Below the pieces are notes generated by a model. That model ran no database searches and was not told the DNA's origin. It worked only from the letters and a program-made list of their open reading frames with translations. A stretch of DNA of 20,000 bases, from assembly GCA_018398765.1 (NCBI GenBank), contig JAHBMJ010005036.1, positions 1-20,000 of the forward strand, written 5' to 3'. The translations under genes and the position numbers were made by a program. The DNA comes from Chromera velia (lineage: Eukaryota > Sar > Chromeraceae). Below are positions 8,784-17,123 of this stretch, one piece after another (position 1 is the stretch's first letter; every line of letters starts with the position of its first letter).

Positions 8784-9078
8784 TGTAACACAGTACTACT
8801 AACACTTCGTGCACGACTTCAAGCCCAATTTCCTTTCTCTGACATACATACATACATACATAGATACTGAGTCTCTTGGATGCACCTGACTTTTTTGCGT
8901 CTAACATCTTCAGCTTCGCCTTTTTACAGTCTCAGTGCGATCGGACTGTTCGTTCTGAATCCTCAAACTGTTCATAAGGACCGGGTTCAGAATCTTTGCA
9001 TATATTGACCTGCATTTGGTACACAGACAAGCGGAAAGTTGAACCTTCTGTGAGTTTGAACTACTCACTGGCAAATAA
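8784..9078. other. Host spacer right of the gypsy element
   Basis: No gene is supported. It holds a short CATA repeat at about 8842-8862. The empty-site context is continuous with the left flank (ATATTGACGAATACTGTAACAC when the element is removed). Confidence 0.5.
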
Positions 9079-9288
9079 GTGTTTGTTGTCTTGGCTGATA
9101 CTCAACATAGTCGGTGTAGCCTGTACCCCCAAGAAGGCTTTCTATGGTTGATCCGGAGCGGCCGCCGAAGCCCGGGCACCGAAGGCACCCAGCTGCTAAA
9201 GCCTGACCGCGCCAAAGGCGCAGCCATACCAAAGCCTAACCGTGCCAAAAACGCGGCCACGCCAAAGCCCGACCGTGCCGAAGGCTAG
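9079..9288 (+). CDS. Small ORF ending in 11-residue Lys-Pro-rich repeats (hypothetical)
   Basis: A 69-codon frame whose last third reads as three copies of a KPxRAKxAAxP unit, the last one truncated by TAG. The repeat is 33 bp, so the frame is kept through each unit. The listed start is TTG-like and not convincing. The N-terminal part matches nothing I know. It could be the end of a longer spliced gene, or a minisatellite that is open by chance. Confidence 0.25.
   Translation: MFVVLADTQHSRCSLYPQEGFLWLIRSGRRSPGTEGTQLLKPDRAKGAAIPKPNRAKNAATPKPDRAEG
9198..9286 (+). repeat. 33-bp minisatellite, 2.7 copies
   Basis: Units at 9198-9230, 9231-9263 and 9264-9286 (partial) follow the pattern AAAGCCYRACCGYGCCRAA then GCGGCCAYRCC. 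Differences between units are mostly transitions. Confidence 0.85.
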
Positions 9289-9289
9289 T

Positions 9290-9545
9290 GAGTACGGGTG
9301 GGTGAGTCGGTGAGTAAATGAGGGCGTTAGTGAATGAGACAGTAGATAAATGAATAATGAATAAATAATGAATGATTTAGAATGAATGAATGAATAAATG
9401 CATGAATGAATGAATAAGTTAGTGAGTGAGCGTGGATGAGTGCGTGAGTGTGGGAGTGACTGAAAAAGTGAGTGGATGCTTGAATGAATCAGTGAGTGAG
9501 TGAGTGAGTGAGTGAGTGGCTGAGTGAGTGAGAGAGTGAGTAAGG
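9290..9545 (+). repeat. Degenerate GTGA / GAAT tetranucleotide array
   Basis: Starts with GTGAGT units, passes through GAATGAAT/AAATAATG (about 9350-9415) and returns to GTGA units, purest at 9488-9530. It resembles the 1931-2085 array on the other side of the gypsy element. Confidence 0.85.
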
Positions 9546-9960
9546 TCGGCAGTGTACAGAAGGAAGTGTAGAAGGCTCTCGCTTTCGATGCTTTTACTAG
9601 TCAATGTGGTAACTGGGCTCTGAGAAGCAATGAACAGTTGGAGACTAGCTTTCACACTTCCAATCTGATGCATTGCCTGTAAGCAAGAACAGAGCCAGCT
9701 CGCCATCAGTTGATCCTGACGTGTTTCTTGAAAACGCAGTGAATTAAAAAAGAGTTAAAGAGAAACAGAAAGAGAAAAAGAATGGAGGATAGCCTAGGGT
9801 ACAGCAGGTGCCTTCTCTTGATATAGGAAGAGAGGAGAACGAAGCGTCAGACTAGTATATTAGACATGGAATCGCTTGATTCTACTGTATATACGCCGCC
9901 TGTATTTGACCGTGCAGCCCGTCTCGCGAACAGAAATATGAGGAGAAGTAAAATTAAAAG

Positions 9961-9990
9961 CTTTAAACTACTTTAAACTCCTTTAAACTA
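9961..9990 (+). repeat. 10-bp tandem repeat CTTTAAACTA, three copies
   Basis: CTTTAAACTA, CTTTAAACTC, CTTTAAACTA. Each holds the TTTAAA palindrome, and related GGTTTAA words recur at 10096-10125. Confidence 0.9.
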
Positions 9991-10263
9991 TATAATTGCA
10001 TCATGAAAAGCAATTTGAAATTCAGTTCAGATAAAGCATTTTATTTTAAATTTCATTTTACATGTTATTTCATTTTTTTTTATAGTTGATGGTTTAACTA
10101 ATGGTTTAAATTAAATTTGAAAGAGCTAAACGGATTTTGGTGGTTTGAAGACATTCCACAATGGATCTTGGTGTCTTAAAGAGCCTTATTTAGAAAAGCA
10201 GTGAAGCATCAAGGGGGTAGTTATAACATTTTTAAGCTGCTGTGGGCTGGAGCTGTATTATAT

Positions 10264-10359
10264 ACTAGAAAGAATTAGCCTTCTATCGTCAGAGCCCTGA
10301 CGATATTACAAACTAAAAAGAATGAGCTTTCTATCGCCAAAGCCCTGGTGCTAAAAGCG
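10264..10359 (+). repeat. 48-bp tandem duplication, diverged
   Basis: 10264-10311 and 10312-10359 share ACTARAAAGAATKAGC.TTCTATCG then CAGAGCCCTG / CAAAGCCCTGG, with several substitutions and a diverged end. Confidence 0.7.
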
Positions 10360-10582
10360 CCAGCCTGCCAAAGCCCTGAGTTTGATTGACAGACCATAGA
10401 GTCACAGGAAGGCTTCTTGGGGTAGTAGCCTATCGCAGTTCGGTATACGTTCGTGGGTGGGTACGTGGGCGGGTTCGAGCGGAGGGCCAAACACAAGTCC
10501 TGCGAGAACACACACACGCACAGAGAAAGATATAGACTCACACATAAATATACACACACAACCACGGATGCACGCACACATT

Positions 10583-10642
10583 GGTACAAAATACAGGCAC
10601 GGATACAAGTAAACACAGGTATAAAATATAGGCATGGATACA
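10583..10642 (+). repeat. 35-bp direct repeat whose copies differ only by transitions
   Basis: GGTACAAAATACAGGCACGG at 10583 and GGTATAAAATATAGGCATGG at 10618, both followed by ATACA. The three differences in the aligned core are all C/T. Confidence 0.8.
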
Positions 10643-11010
10643 CACACACACAGCTGCATCCACCGTTTGGGCGTCCCTCTGAAAAAGAAACGAGAAGTAC
10701 CGCCTTACCCGCTCTTCGGCCTGTCCTACCCCCGTACCTCCTCGGGCTTCCTATCTCTCCCCGTGCTCATATACTTCTTTTATTGATATACGCTTCAGTC
10801 ACCTATACCAGAGATCACTCAGTCTCCCCCGCGGCACCTCCGTTCGGACACAAGTTGTCAGACGGTGAATCGGATCGTCAATTAATTTTTTCCAACTTTT
10901 TTCTTCACAAGCTTTGCAAATTGATTCATACAAAAGAAACATATCATACAATCTACTGGCTAGTCCACTGGTACTTAAACAAATTAACAAGCTACTCAGC
11001 TACATATAAA

Positions 11011-11015
11011 CATGT
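11011..11015. repeat. Target-site duplication CATGT, left copy
   Basis: CATGT precedes the left LTR and recurs at 17124-17128 directly after the right LTR. Five bases is usual for Ty1/copia. Confidence 0.85.
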
Positions 11016-11448
11016 TGTGAATGTGATGGTCGGTGCGGGGCTGACGTGCGCGGCCCAATCAGATACCGCAGCGTGAATTCCTGGGAGGCCACGGCATGCG
11101 CAAGCGTGCGAGGGCCACGTGCTTTGCTGAGGAGACAGAGTTGATTCAGACTGATTGATCTGATGGTTGTGTGATTGAAAGTTATCAGTCTGTTATCGTA
11201 CGTCAGATAGTGCAGATCGTAAGATAAACGGAGTCCGATACCACACGTTTTAGACACACGTTCTCGTAAGCAGCTTGTATACATGTCTCGTCTCCAGCCT
11301 GAATTAATTGAGGCTCCTAGATTGATCAGCAAAGGAACCTCTCGGAAAGTGAGCAATGCATACGGTGAGTTTGAACAGACCCTTATGTATCGTGTGCGTT
11401 GAGCAGCGGCAGCCTTCTAGACGTCTAGAGAACATTCACACCATCATA
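11016..11448 (+). repeat. 5' LTR of the copia element (433 bp)
   Basis: Begins TGTGAATG and ends CATCATA. The right copy begins TATGAATG and ends CGTCATA, so the ancestral ends were probably TATGA..TCATA. It contains a 14-bp palindrome TCTAGACGTCTAGA (11416-11429) and a conserved CG|GTGAGT donor-like site (11365-11370). Confidence 0.93.
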
Positions 11449-11463
11449 ATTTGGTGTTCTCTA
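11426..11463 (+). other. U5-PBS inverted repeat of the copia element
   Basis: TAGAGAACA (11426-11434, in the LTR) is the exact reverse complement of TGTTCTCTA (11455-11463, in the primer-binding site). An inner CACC/GGTG pairing is an alternative. U5-leader stems next to the primer-binding site are known in retroviruses. Confidence 0.7.
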
Positions 11464-11469
11464 TGCGGG
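11452..11469 (+). other. Putative primer-binding site of the copia element
   Basis: TGGTGTTCTCTATGCGGG starts three bases after the LTR end. It would pair with a tRNA ending ..AGAGAACACCA. I cannot name that tRNA. Confidence 0.6.
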
Positions 11470-11587
11470 CTCAAACGTTTCATTCTCTTTTTCTTGCAGA
11501 CGTCTTGAAATACCAGGAGATAACTCCCAGGTTCCTGCAGCTGCCAGTGCTTCCCCTTCTCCTCCTAAGCCCCATGACTTCAACTGA

Positions 11588-12578
11588 ATGAATGAACTGA
11601 ACTCCATGGAAGGTTTTGACCTTTAGAGAAGAGAGTTCCTGAAGTTTGCCAAGTTCCAGCTCAAGGCCAAGTTCATTCCGGATGATAATGAGAGGAAAGA
11701 GCTCTGGACCCTGGCTTTGTTGCGTGCTTTCAAGAAGTTCGACGACCTCAAAGACAACACGCTCACCATCGAAGAGCAGGAGCAGAAGTTTGGGGAGGAT
11801 CTTCTCGCCGCTGTCGCCGCCACGATTCTTGATCCTAAGGAATTGGAGTGCAGACAGTTCGAGGAGAGGTACATTGCGATGAAGAGGGAGAGGGGAGACG
11901 ACCTTTTCCAGACCCTGGTAAAGGAGAACAAGCTCTTTGCCAAGGCAAAGGTGAAAGGCTACAAGCTTGATCCTTCGACTCAAAAGCGCACTCTTGAGAA
12001 GATGTGCTTGGATAAGGAGTGGCTGGATGGAGTGAGGAGGGCAGCCAGTGAATTGAAGAAGGAGTCCGATGCTCTGATGTATGCCGAGATCTGTCCCCGT
12101 CTCGTCGAGGATGCCAAGATCTTCCATGGGAAGAGGGTTGGCAGGCAGGTGGAGGAGTCGTCCAAGCCAGACCCCACCTCCCAAGCACCAGGAGTTTTTT
12201 GGGGCGGCAGAGGGACGTGCGAAGAAGGGAAAGAAAGGAAAGGGGAAAAAAGGCAAGAGGGAAGTGACTCCCTCCTATGACACCAATGCTGCTTCGTCCA
12301 GCAGCTCCCCATCCGGTCCCTCCGGTTCCCGCTGCTCCAGCGGTGGGTTTGTGTACAGGGGAGAGAAGTGCCCTGCCAAGAACGCCACCTATGGCATGAA
12401 AGATATGCCTAGGTGTGGGGAGAAGGGGCATTTTGTGAGCTGCTGCCCAAAGAAGAGACAGCGGGGGAGAGAGGCTGCTGGGGCAGCGATTCCACGAGTC
12501 TCTGGCACCACCTTTGATATGAGAAAAGGAGATGAATGGGATGAGATGTCCTCCTCCTCTGCTAGTTTGGGTTTGTGA
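11588..12578 (+). CDS. gag: Copia Gag with degenerate zinc knuckle (one TAG, one frameshift)
   Basis: Particle-forming protein. The ATG at 11588 follows an in-frame TGA and is the first Met (a second is at 11606). TAG at 11624 falls where copia gags often have Trp (FDL-stop-RREFLKF). The body is helical and charged (KFIPDDNERKELWTLALL, LDKEWLDGVRRAASELKKES). Near 12195-12204 (T6G4 run) the sensible frame moves by one base. A Lys/Gly-rich linker and a zinc-knuckle relative then follow: CPAKNAT, then CGEKGHFVSCC at 12414-12446, with the first Cys missing. The frame ends at TGA 12576-12578, directly after a slippery heptamer. Confidence 0.8.
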
Positions 12579-13080
12579 GTATCCCTGCCTCCGGCGGGCA
12601 AAGCAGCTCCTCCCCGGAATGCAGGGCAAATTCCAGAAGAGCTGCAGGGCGGGGGGGGTTCATTCAAGCCACCCTCCATAACGCTGAGAAGTTTGCTGAT
12701 GATGAGTTTGATGAAGTGGTGGAGAATAGACCTGTGAATCCTGTTGAAGCCTTTCTTGTCGCTTTCATTAGAGAAGAGGAAGACAACTATCGGTCGGAAT
12801 TGACTGACACTGGTTGTTCTTTGTCTCTTTTACCTCCTTGCTGTGAGAAGTTTGTTATATTGGAAAAGAGTAGGACAGTGCAGTTCCGTCTCACCTCTAA
12901 TGTTGCAGGCCTCCAGAGTGATAAGGTAAAGACGTGTCACCTCCTCGTTAAGGACAAAATAGGGAGGGTGCGTCTGATACCTGAAAAAACCGTCATTCAC
13001 TCGTCCGTTGGTCGAGCTCTTTTCGCGTGTGCAAAGAAAGAGCTTTATCTTGGGGGGGAAAGTGGGAGGCCGAGTTAGCT
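12566..13080 (+). CDS. Copia aspartic protease region
   Basis: ELTDTGCSLSLLP holds the D-T-G active-site triad (12806-12814), intact. An acidic stretch (FADDEFDEVVENRP) precedes it. The region ends at TAG 13075. Reading through this codon gives LRLSDIDGNRFV and the start of integrase. Confidence 0.75.
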
Positions 13081-16000
13081 GAGACTTAGTGACATCGATG
13101 GCAATCGTTTTGTTGCGCCTGTTGATCAGTCTGGTTCCATTCCTTTTATTCTCTTTTTTGAGACTGAGGTGAAAGACCGATGGGGGGTGGCGTCAGTATA
13201 CTTGAGGAGGAGTGCAGACATGGCAGTCCAGCCAGCCAAGTCTCTTCATTCTTATTTTTTCTCTGCATGTGCGGGGGAAAAGAAAGATGAGACGTCTCTT
13301 TCTGCAGAGAATAGAAAGCATCTCCTGTATGTGCTGCATTCTCGTCTTGCGCACGCAACGGGGGAGCGACTCCTTTTGACGTTGAGAGAGAAGGGGGTCG
13401 GTCTCTCGTACAGCCTGCAAGAATGCAGAGATGTGCGGAGGGAGTGTAGGGCATGTCGGGAAGTCAACTTCCGCCGTCGACGTTTGAAGCGTCGGGGGTA
13501 GAAGGCCAAGAAGCGTGGAAAGAGAAAGAGGGCTGGGGCAGAGGAGGCGCTCTCCGGAGTGGGGGGTGACGATGAGAGCGAAGGGAGTGACGAAGAGTCG
13601 TCTTTGGGGGACAGGCGTCCCTTGGAGAAGTTCAACAGGATCATCTACCACGACATCAAAGACATGAAGAAGAAGGGTTACGGAGGGTTCAGATATGTCT
13701 CCGTCATTGTTGATTGGAAGTTCCGTCGTATCTCTCTGAAGGCCCTTCGGTTGAAGGACTATGCAGAGAGGCACCTTCTTTCATAGATCTGCCGTTGGGA
13801 GGTTGCTGGTTTCGGAAAGCCTCTGATTGTTTGGTCAGACAACGGTGGGGAGTTTTCGGGAGAGGAAGGGTATCTTCGGGTGTGTGAAAATGAGGGGGTT
13901 GATAATGAATTTGGCCCGCCACTGCAGGCACTCCTGAGGTTCAGGCATTCGTAGAGAGAGCCAATTTGACCTTCATTTCTCTTTTGAACAAATTTTTATT
14001 GCAAGCACGTATTCCATTTTTCATGTGGCCGGCTGTCTTGCCGGGTGTTGCCAATGCACTGAATGATGTGGTGCACAATTCGATCGGCCGTTCTCCGAAT
14101 GCGTGTGTGTTTGGTCGGCTGTCTGGCGTTCCCTCCATTTCTTGCGGTGATGTTGTGCGCATCACTGACCCTTCTTTCCGTCGTTCCTCGCCCTTCGAAA
14201 AGAGTGAGTATGTTCTTTTCGGGGGGGTAATAGGACTGACGGTCGTTTCGGTTCTTTTCTGCTGGGGAGGGAGATGGAAGGCACTGCGGGTCTATCCATT
14301 TCACATCATTCTAGAAGAGTGGGTTGGCGTAGGAACAAGAGACTTCGATGCTGACTGAAGGGGAATAGATGGAAGGAAAGAGCAGGAGATTCCTAGCAGA
14401 GAGTCAGACGGAGACTTCTGGGTTGGGTGGGATGCCGATGATAACCGCACAGATGGGGTGGTCGGGTCTGATGATGCGTTGTCAGACCATGTGGATGCAG
14501 AGGGTGAGTTGCCTCCTGTAGATCTAACCAGAGGTGTTCGTTCCTCTGTGCTGAAGGGCGTTCTCGCAAGAGAGTCCAACGGCGCCCTCTTCCCTGCTCA
14601 GATAGTTAGGGAGGGGGAACAGCAGTTGAGGGGGGCGAGCATTGCAAGACTGAAGAAGCAGGAGGATAGTTCTTTTCGTCTTGCCGAGTTTGATCGAATC
14701 GCACAGAAAGACATCGTGGAGCGTTTTGATCTGCCTGCCGAGGGCAGACTTCCCGAGTCTATTTTGTAGCGCCTTGCAGAGGAGGCTCCACAGCCAGAGC
14801 CCCCAGTCCCTCAGCCTGTCGCTGAGAACTCCGATCCCGTTGATGTTAACTTTCTGTCCCCCGTTGATAGGGTAGTAGAGCAAGTTGCCGAAGAAGCGAG
14901 AGCAGCTGAGTTTGTTCGTTGGTCACAGATGACAAAGAAACAAAGGAAAGCAGCAGTGAGGAAGAACAGAGAGAAGCGATGCAAGTTGACAGAAGAGCGG
15001 ATTAGCAAGGTAATGGACACGCACTTTGAAGTCGCGTGTGCCGTCCTAAAAGCAGAGAGAGCGAGAAAGCTTTTGGAGAGAGAGAACAAAGCAAAAGGAC
15101 ACATTTTGGCAACCGAAGAGGAGATAGAGCAAGGTTTCTTCAAAGAGGCAGATCGGAAAGAGCTAGCCCAGTAGTGTGTTTGTTCTGTTTTTGATTTATC
15201 TTCACAGACCTTGACTCCCCAGCCGGGGGTGAAGGGTATCACCCTCCGTTGGGTCCAGACGTGGAAGCTGAAGGAGGGGAAGAGAGTTGCGAAGTCAAGG
15301 CTCGTTGCCCGGGGGTTTCAGGACCCTCGAGATTGAGAGCTTCTCGAAACCTACTCCGGGACTGCAGATGCAGGCCTGGCAAGGGTTGCGTTTGTTTCGG
15401 CCCTCAGTCGGGGGTGGCAAGCAGTGAAGGTCGATGTGTCGACTGCCTTCCTGCAGGCTCCGATCGGTGAAGGTGTGTGGCTTCGTTTGCCTAATGACCT
15501 GCCGATCGAGGTCTATCCTGGCTTGCGTTGTGGGGTATACATCAAGATTGTGAAGGCCGTCTACGGACTGGCCGATGCTCTCAAGTGTTACACCGATTTC
15601 TTCAAGAAGAAAGTTCGTGGGCTGGGGTGAACAGAGGTTTGTGAGTCGATTCTCGTGAAGAGAAACAAGAAGGGGGAGGCGATTGGTCTGATGGTGATGC
15701 ACGTAGACGACCTGTTTGTGTTTTCTCCATCTGTTGATGACGACATAGCAGCAGTATGTACGATGTTCAACACAGATGAGCCCGAGCGCATGGATAATGA
15801 AGAGATGCACACCTATGTCGGCATGTCGGTGTGCATGAGGGATGGTGAGATGCTCTTTGATTAGAGCGTCTACATCATGAACATGGCAGAGTCTATCAGT
15901 CCAGAAGTGAAGAAGCCGATCACAGATAAAGACCTCCTTCTCCCGACCGAGAAGGATGTCGATCCTTCATTGCAGAAGGAGCAGCAGAAGAATGTGGGGG

Positions 16001-16623
16001 CATTGGGATGGGCGGTTCGCACCCAGCCTAGCCTCTCATTTTTATTATCCTACCTGTCCCGCTCGAGCACCCGTCTGTCTCCTATCTTTGTGCTGGCTAC
16101 TGAAAAAGCACTGTGGCACGCAAAGGTGACGGCCAAGCCTTTGAAGCTGAAAAAGGTGAGAAGGGTGCCCGCACTTGTTGTGTGGGTCGATGCGTCCTAC
16201 CAATTAAGTTTGAGAGAGGGGAGATTGGGATGGGAGATGCAGATCCTCAATCAAGAGGAGGTGGGTGATTTGGAGAAAGTGAGTGAGGACAACACCGTTG
16301 TATGGGCGAGCAAGAAGTGCACTCAAAAGCTCGGGTCCACCATCACTGCAGAGTTGTTTGCGATGCGTGATGGTGTCAAGCTTTCCTTCAGTGTGTTCAA
16401 CTTGATCAAGAAACTTTGGGGGGTGTTTCCCAAGGTTCTCGTTGTGAGTGACTCACAGCCCTTAATGAATCAGTTGGCTAGCAGGCAGTGCAAGAGTGAG
16501 CCTCATCAGCAGGCTGAGCTTGAGTATGTCTTGCAGGAGTTGGCAGATTTGGGGGCAACGGTCAAGTGGGTGCCCACTGGTCAGCAGAGAGCTGATCGTC
16601 AGACCAAATTTTTGGAAGTCTGA
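12566..16623 (+). CDS. pol: Copia Pol polyprotein (protease, integrase, RT, RNase H), with stops and one frameshift
   Basis: The reading frame starts at the gag overlap and ends at TGA 16621-16623, after a VPTGQQRADRQTK motif typical of copia RNase H ends. Interruptions: TAG at 13075, 13498, 13783, 14767, 15172 and 15862; TGA at 14356, 15334 and 15628; and a one-base frame change near 13925 between the integrase Asp and Glu motifs. Several stops lie where Gln or Trp fits the family (for example LFD-stop-SVYI and LG-stop-TEVCES). The copy is probably inactive unless read through or complemented. Confidence 0.85.
12569..12645 (+). promoter_or_regulatory. Putative -1 ribosomal frameshift signal with H-type pseudoknot, gag-pol junction
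   Basis: The gag frame reads TTG GGT TTG TGA. The heptamer G GGT TTG (12569-12575) allows -1 slippage from GGT TTG to GGG TTT, landing in the protease frame. The protease frame only opens after TAG at 12563-12565, so the switch must happen between 12566 and 12578. After 7 nt, stem 1 forms from CCCTGC (12583-12588) plus TCCGG (12590-12594) pairing with CCGGA (12614-12618) plus GCAGGG (12621-12626). In the loop GCAGCTC (12603-12609) pairs with GAGCTGC (12639-12645) as stem 2. G in the last heptamer position is not the most efficient choice in eukaryotes. Confidence 0.6.
13280..14355 (+). CDS. Copia integrase (HHCC zinc domain and DDE core)
   Basis: The zinc domain has LHSRLAH (His codons from 13337) and ECRACRE (Cys codons 13445 and 13454). 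The catalytic residues are Asp in IIYHDIKDM (about 13652), Asp in VWSDNGGEF (13838-13840) and Glu in AFVERANLTF (13954-13956). A one-base frame change is needed near 13925, and TAGs fall at 13498 and 13783. The later motif FGRLSGVPS near 14110 matches the copia integrase C-terminal half. The segment ends at TGA 14356-14358. Confidence 0.88.
14359..15219 (+). CDS. Charged linker between copia integrase and RT
   Basis: About 285 codons in the pol frame. The first half is acidic with Ser/Asp. The second half (about 14929-15174) is a highly charged Lys/Arg/Glu segment predicted by eye to be helical or coiled coil (MTKKQRKAAVRKNREKR). TAG at 14767 (SIL-stop-RLAEE) and 15172 (ELAQ-stop). Copia elements have a variable linker here, and this one is long and unusually basic. 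No domain is recognised. Confidence 0.6.
15220..15875 (+). CDS. Copia reverse transcriptase
   Basis: The opening motif WKLKEGKRVAKSRLVARGFQD is the usual copia RT start. VDVSTAFLQAPI holds the first catalytic Asp. AVYGLADALKCY is a variant of the YGLKQA block. MHVDDLFVFS is the YVDD box with the Asp pair at 15706-15711. TGAs at 15334 and 15628 and TAG at 15862 interrupt it. At 15628 the context (LG-stop-TEVCES) favours an ancestral Trp. Confidence 0.92.
16150..16623 (+). CDS. Copia RNase H and Pol C-terminus
   Basis: WVDASY (Asp at about 16189), ITAELFAMRDG (Glu), VVSDSQPLMNQL (Asp) and VPTGQQRADRQTK (Asp) give the four acidic residues in order. No stop occurs from 15865 to the true TGA at 16621, the longest clean stretch of this pol. 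Confidence 0.9.
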   Translation, partial: KKVRRVPALVVWVDASYQLSLREGRLGWEMQILNQEEVGDLEKVSEDNTVVWASKKCTQKLGSTITAELFAMRDGVKLSFSVFNLIKKLWGVFPKVLVVSDSQPLMNQLASRQCKSEPHQQAELEYVLQELADLGATVKWVPTGQQRADRQTKFLEV

Positions 16624-16683
16624 ACATTCTGGTGTTAGCGTTGCGTACAGTCATATTCTGTGCCTGCGTGCATGAATGGAATT

Positions 16684-16696
16684 CATGGGGGGTGAT
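16684..16696 (+). other. Polypurine tract of the copia element
   Basis: CATGGGGGGTGAT lies directly before the 3' LTR at 16697, the expected place for the plus-strand primer. Confidence 0.8.
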
Positions 16697-17123
16697 TATG
16701 AATGTGATGGTCGGTGCGGGGCTGACGTGCGCGGCCCGATCAGATACTGCGGCGTGAATTCCTGGGGGGCCACGGCATACGCGAGCGTGCGGGGGCCACA
16801 TGCTTTGCTGAGGAGACGGAGTTGATTCAGACTGATTGATCTGATGGTTATGTGATTGAGAGTTGTAAGTCTGTTATCGTGCGTCAGACAGTGCAGATCG
16901 TAAGATAAACGGACACCACGCGTTTTAGACACACGTTCTCGTAAGCAGCTTGTGTGCGTATCTCGTCTCCAGTCTGAATTAATTGAGGCTTCTAGATTGA
17001 TCAGCAAAGGAACCTCTCGGAAAGTGAGCAATGCATACGGTGAGTTTGAACAGACCCTTATGTATCGTGTGCGTTGAGCAGCGGCAGCCTTCTAGACGTC
17101 TAGAGAACATTCACACCGTCATA
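16697..17123 (+). repeat. 3' LTR of the copia element (427 bp)
   Basis: Direct copy of 11016-11448. It lacks six bases around 16912 relative to the left copy. The 14-bp palindrome (17091-17104) and the GTGAGT donor-like site (17040-17045) are conserved. Confidence 0.93.

Larger units (their letters stand above)
9546..11010. other. Host spacer between the two retrotransposons
   Basis: No gene is supported. The stretch includes A/T-rich DNA (9950-10200), CA-rich patches (10505-10640) and several small tandem duplications listed separately. Open frames at 10275-10659 (minus) and 10453-11076 (plus) translate the CA/GT-rich tracts and have no domain. Confidence 0.5.
11365..11499 (+). other. Putative intron spanning the LTR end and leader of the copia RNA
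   Basis: A strong 5' splice-site match (ACG|GTGAGT at 11365) lies in the LTR and is conserved in the right LTR (17040-17045). A strong 3' splice-site match, TTCTCTTTTTCTTGCAG, ends at 11499, 88 bp before the gag ATG. Removal would delete the LTR end and the primer-binding site from the mRNA, giving a spliced subgenomic message. The LTR has a possible upstream ATG at 11283, but it is not conserved in the other LTR and is one base out of frame with gag. No transcript evidence is available. Confidence 0.35.
11016..17123 (+). mobile_element. Ty1/copia LTR retrotransposon, full length, mutated
   Basis: A 6.1 kb plus-strand element. It has two LTRs (11016-11448 and 16697-17123), a CATGT target duplication, a primer-binding site at 11452, gag, protease, integrase, RT, RNase H and a polypurine tract at 16684-16696. 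Integrase upstream of RT defines the copia type. The LTRs differ by 25 substitutions (24 transitions) and one 6-bp indel. The coding part has seven in-frame TAG, three TGA, and probable indels near 12195-12204 and 13925. All main catalytic motifs of integrase, RT and RNase H remain visible. Confidence 0.95.

Noticed and set aside
10465-10485. GGGTTCGAGC, resembling a tRNA T-arm
   Set aside because: The flanking bases do not form a T stem, and no D-arm, anticodon arm or acceptor stem fits upstream.
11000-11356. Open antisense frame of about 118 codons in the left copia LTR, also open (111 codons) in the right LTR at 16696-17031
   Set aside because: The 6-bp indel keeps frame, but about 17 of the substitutions change the residue, so there is no sign of protein-level selection. 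It is open by chance.
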